A stretch of 64,000 nt of DNA. It comes from Eilatimonas milleporae. Lineage in GTDB: Bacteria; Pseudomonadota; Alphaproteobacteria; Sphingomonadales; Kordiimonadaceae. The notes beneath the pieces were generated by a model, which saw nothing but the letters and a program-made list of their open reading frames with translations, was not told the origin of the DNA and made no database searches. Numbering within the stretch: position 1 is the stretch's first letter; every line of letters starts with the position of its first letter. Both the position numbers and the translations under genes were made by a program. The stretch lies in assembly GCF_003688555.1 (NCBI RefSeq), contig NZ_REFR01000011.1, forward strand, positions 186,001-250,000, written 5' to 3'. Of the stretch, positions 62,768-64,000 are shown one piece after another.

Positions 62768-64000
62768 GTGTTCGATAAATTCCTTCGCAACATATCCGGG
62801 ACGGTCCGGGACCAAGAGGCCATGTTGCAGGCGGTCCATGCATCGCAGGCGGTGATCGAGTTCGATCTGGACGGCACCATCCGCACGGCCAACGACAATT
62901 TCCTCAAGGCCATGGGCTATGGCCTGGCCGAGGTGCGGGGCCGTCCGCACAGCATTTTTGTCGAGCCCGAGTATAAGACGAGCAGCGAATATGCCGCCTT
63001 CTGGAAGGCGCTGCGGCGGGGGGAATTCCACAGCGGAGAATACAGGCGTTTGGGCAAGGGCGGGCGCGAGGTGTGGATCCAGGCCACCTACACGCCGATC
63101 CTGGATGCCGGCGGCAAACCGTTCAAGATCGTTAAATTCGCCGTCGACATCACCGCGCAGAAGCAACGCGACGCCGACTATCAGGGGCAGATCGAAGCGA
63201 TCCACAAATCGCAGGCGGTGATCGAGTTCGATCTGGACGGCACCATCCGCACGGCCAACGACAATTTCCTCAAGGCCATGGGCTACACTTTGACGGAAGT
63301 GCAGGGCCGCCCGCACAGCATTTTTGTCGAGCCCGAGTATAAGACGAGCAGCGAATATGCCCGCTTCTGGGAGGCCCTGGGGCGGGGCGAGCACCAGGCC
63401 GGCGAGTACAGGCGGGTCGCCAAGGACGGCAGCGAAGTGTGGATCCAGGCCACCTACACGCCGATCCTGGATGCCGGCGGCAAACCGTTCAAGGTCGTCA
63501 AATTCGCCGTCGACATCACCGCGCAGAAGCAGCGCGACGCCGACTATCGCGGACAGATCGAAGCGATCCACAAAGCCCAGGCGGTGATCGAGTTCGATCT
63601 GGACGGCACCATCCGCACGGCCAACGCCAATTTTTTGCAGGCCATGGGGTATACCTTAGGCGAAGTGCAAGGCCGTCATCACAGTATTTTTGTCGAACCC
63701 GAGTATAAGGCGAGCAGCGAATATGCCGCCTTCTGGGAGGCCCTGCGGCGGGGCGAACATCAGGGCGGGGAGTGCAAGCGCATCGCCAAGGGCGGGCGCG
63801 CGGTCTGGATCCAGGCGACCTATAATCTGATTCTGGACCCCAGCGGCCGGCCGCTGAAAGTGGTCAAATTCGCCAGCGATGTGACCGAGCGGGTGACGGC
63901 CCGGATGGAACGCGAGCGGATCGGCGGTGAAGTGGCCGATAGTCTCAACAAAATTCTCAGCAGTGTGACGACGGTCACCGACAAGTCGGCATCGGCCACA
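62768..64000 (+). CDS. Multi-PAS methyl-accepting-type receptor, 3'-truncated
   Basis: The frame is open to the window end (411 codons seen). A short N-terminus M-F-D-K-F-L-R-N-I is followed by three tandem PAS domains of 122 residues each, every one beginning A-V-I-E-F-D-L-D-G-T-I-R-T-A-N and ending in a PAC-like K-F-A-V/S-D-I/V-T. The protein then enters a helical stretch (S-L-N-K-I-L-S-S-V-T-T-V-T-D-K-S-A) typical of the start of an MCP signalling domain. No transmembrane segment, so a cytosolic chemotaxis or PAS-sensor protein. AAGGA lies 6 bp before GTG 62768; ATG 62753 is an in-frame alternative. Confidence 0.85.
   Translation, partial: MFDKFLRNISGTVRDQEAMLQAVHASQAVIEFDLDGTIRTANDNFLKAMGYGLAEVRGRPHSIFVEPEYKTSSEYAAFWKALRRGEFHSGEYRRLGKGGREVWIQATYTPILDAGGKPFKIVKFAVDITAQKQRDADYQGQIEAIHKSQAVIEFDLDGTIRTANDNFLKAMGYTLTEVQGRPHSIFVEPEYKTSSEYARFWEALGRGEHQAGEYRRVAKDGSEVWIQATYTPILDAGGKPFKVVKFAVDITAQKQRDADYRGQIEAIHKAQAVIEFDLDGTIRTANANFLQAMGYTLGEVQGRHHSIFVEPEYKASSEYAAFWEALRRGEHQGGECKRIAKGGRAVWIQATYNLILDPSGRPLKVVKFASDVTERVTARMERERIGGEVADSLNKILSSVTTVTDKSASAT
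62846..63885 (+). repeat. Three tandem 366-bp PAS-coding repeats
   Basis: Units begin at 62846, 63212 and 63578, exactly 366 bp (122 codons) apart. The first 74 bases of units 1 and 2 are identical and most of the rest is near-identical, including synonymous positions, indicating recent duplication or gene conversion. Confidence 0.85.

Overview
This window is GC-rich chromosomal DNA that reads as an alphaproteobacterium. The evidence is an intact fixNOQP-GHIS (cbb3 oxidase) locus, a dapF-mtaB-ftsY operon, the run ffh-rpsP-rimM-trmD-rplS followed by leuC-leuD-leuB-asd, sdhCDAB, and zapE nearby. I do not assign an order or genus. I saw no rRNA, tRNA, CRISPR array or transposase.

Layout. (1) 1-6202: an inositol-phosphate cluster with a truncated MMPL/RND exporter, an inositol-1-phosphate cytidylyltransferase-like enzyme, a Wzx-like flippase, a CDP-alcohol phosphatidyltransferase and a myo-inositol-1-phosphate synthase. 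Together these look like a route from glucose-6-phosphate through CDP-inositol to an inositol-phosphodiester product that is moved across membranes. (2) 6339-11982: a FecI/FecR/TonB-receptor signalling cassette plus a secreted protein. (3) 12278-15385: rimO and a PLP decarboxylase. (4) 15386-24480: a regulatory region with two TGACTGA palindromes and an FNR/FixK box, then ccoNOQP-ccoG-fixH-ccoI-ccoS. (5) 24502-26276: a lipoprotein and a small zinc-ribbon protein.

(6) 26363-31850 is a visibly AT-rich island, probably acquired. It encodes an HlyD-type adaptor, a C39 peptidase/ABC exporter split by a one-base frameshift, a double-glycine-leader peptide of 98 residues, and three small four-helix membrane proteins. 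At least two of these three are paralogues and may be immunity proteins. This colicin-V/class-II-microcin-like locus is the best candidate for an undescribed system here.

(7) 32107-44396: a DUF2189 protein, dapF-mtaB-ftsY, an SLC13 transporter, a hybrid histidine kinase, a drug-efflux MFS protein and ffh. (8) 44503-51459: rpsP-rimM-trmD-rplS, a terminator, then a promoter and leuCDB-asd. (9) 51589-57252: a histidine kinase whose phospho-acceptor His is replaced by Asp, a CitE-like lyase, and sdhCDAB with a terminator. (10) 57334-64000: a pair of orphan solute-binding proteins with a shared Asp-Cys-Cys motif, a tyrosine phosphatase, a secreted protein, zapE, a 35-bp near-perfect palindrome, and the start of a receptor with three tandem, nearly identical PAS domains, cut by the window end.

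Across the window, disordered linkers of unrelated proteins are built from degenerate 12-bp (four-codon) tandem repeats. This is a genome-scale oddity worth following.
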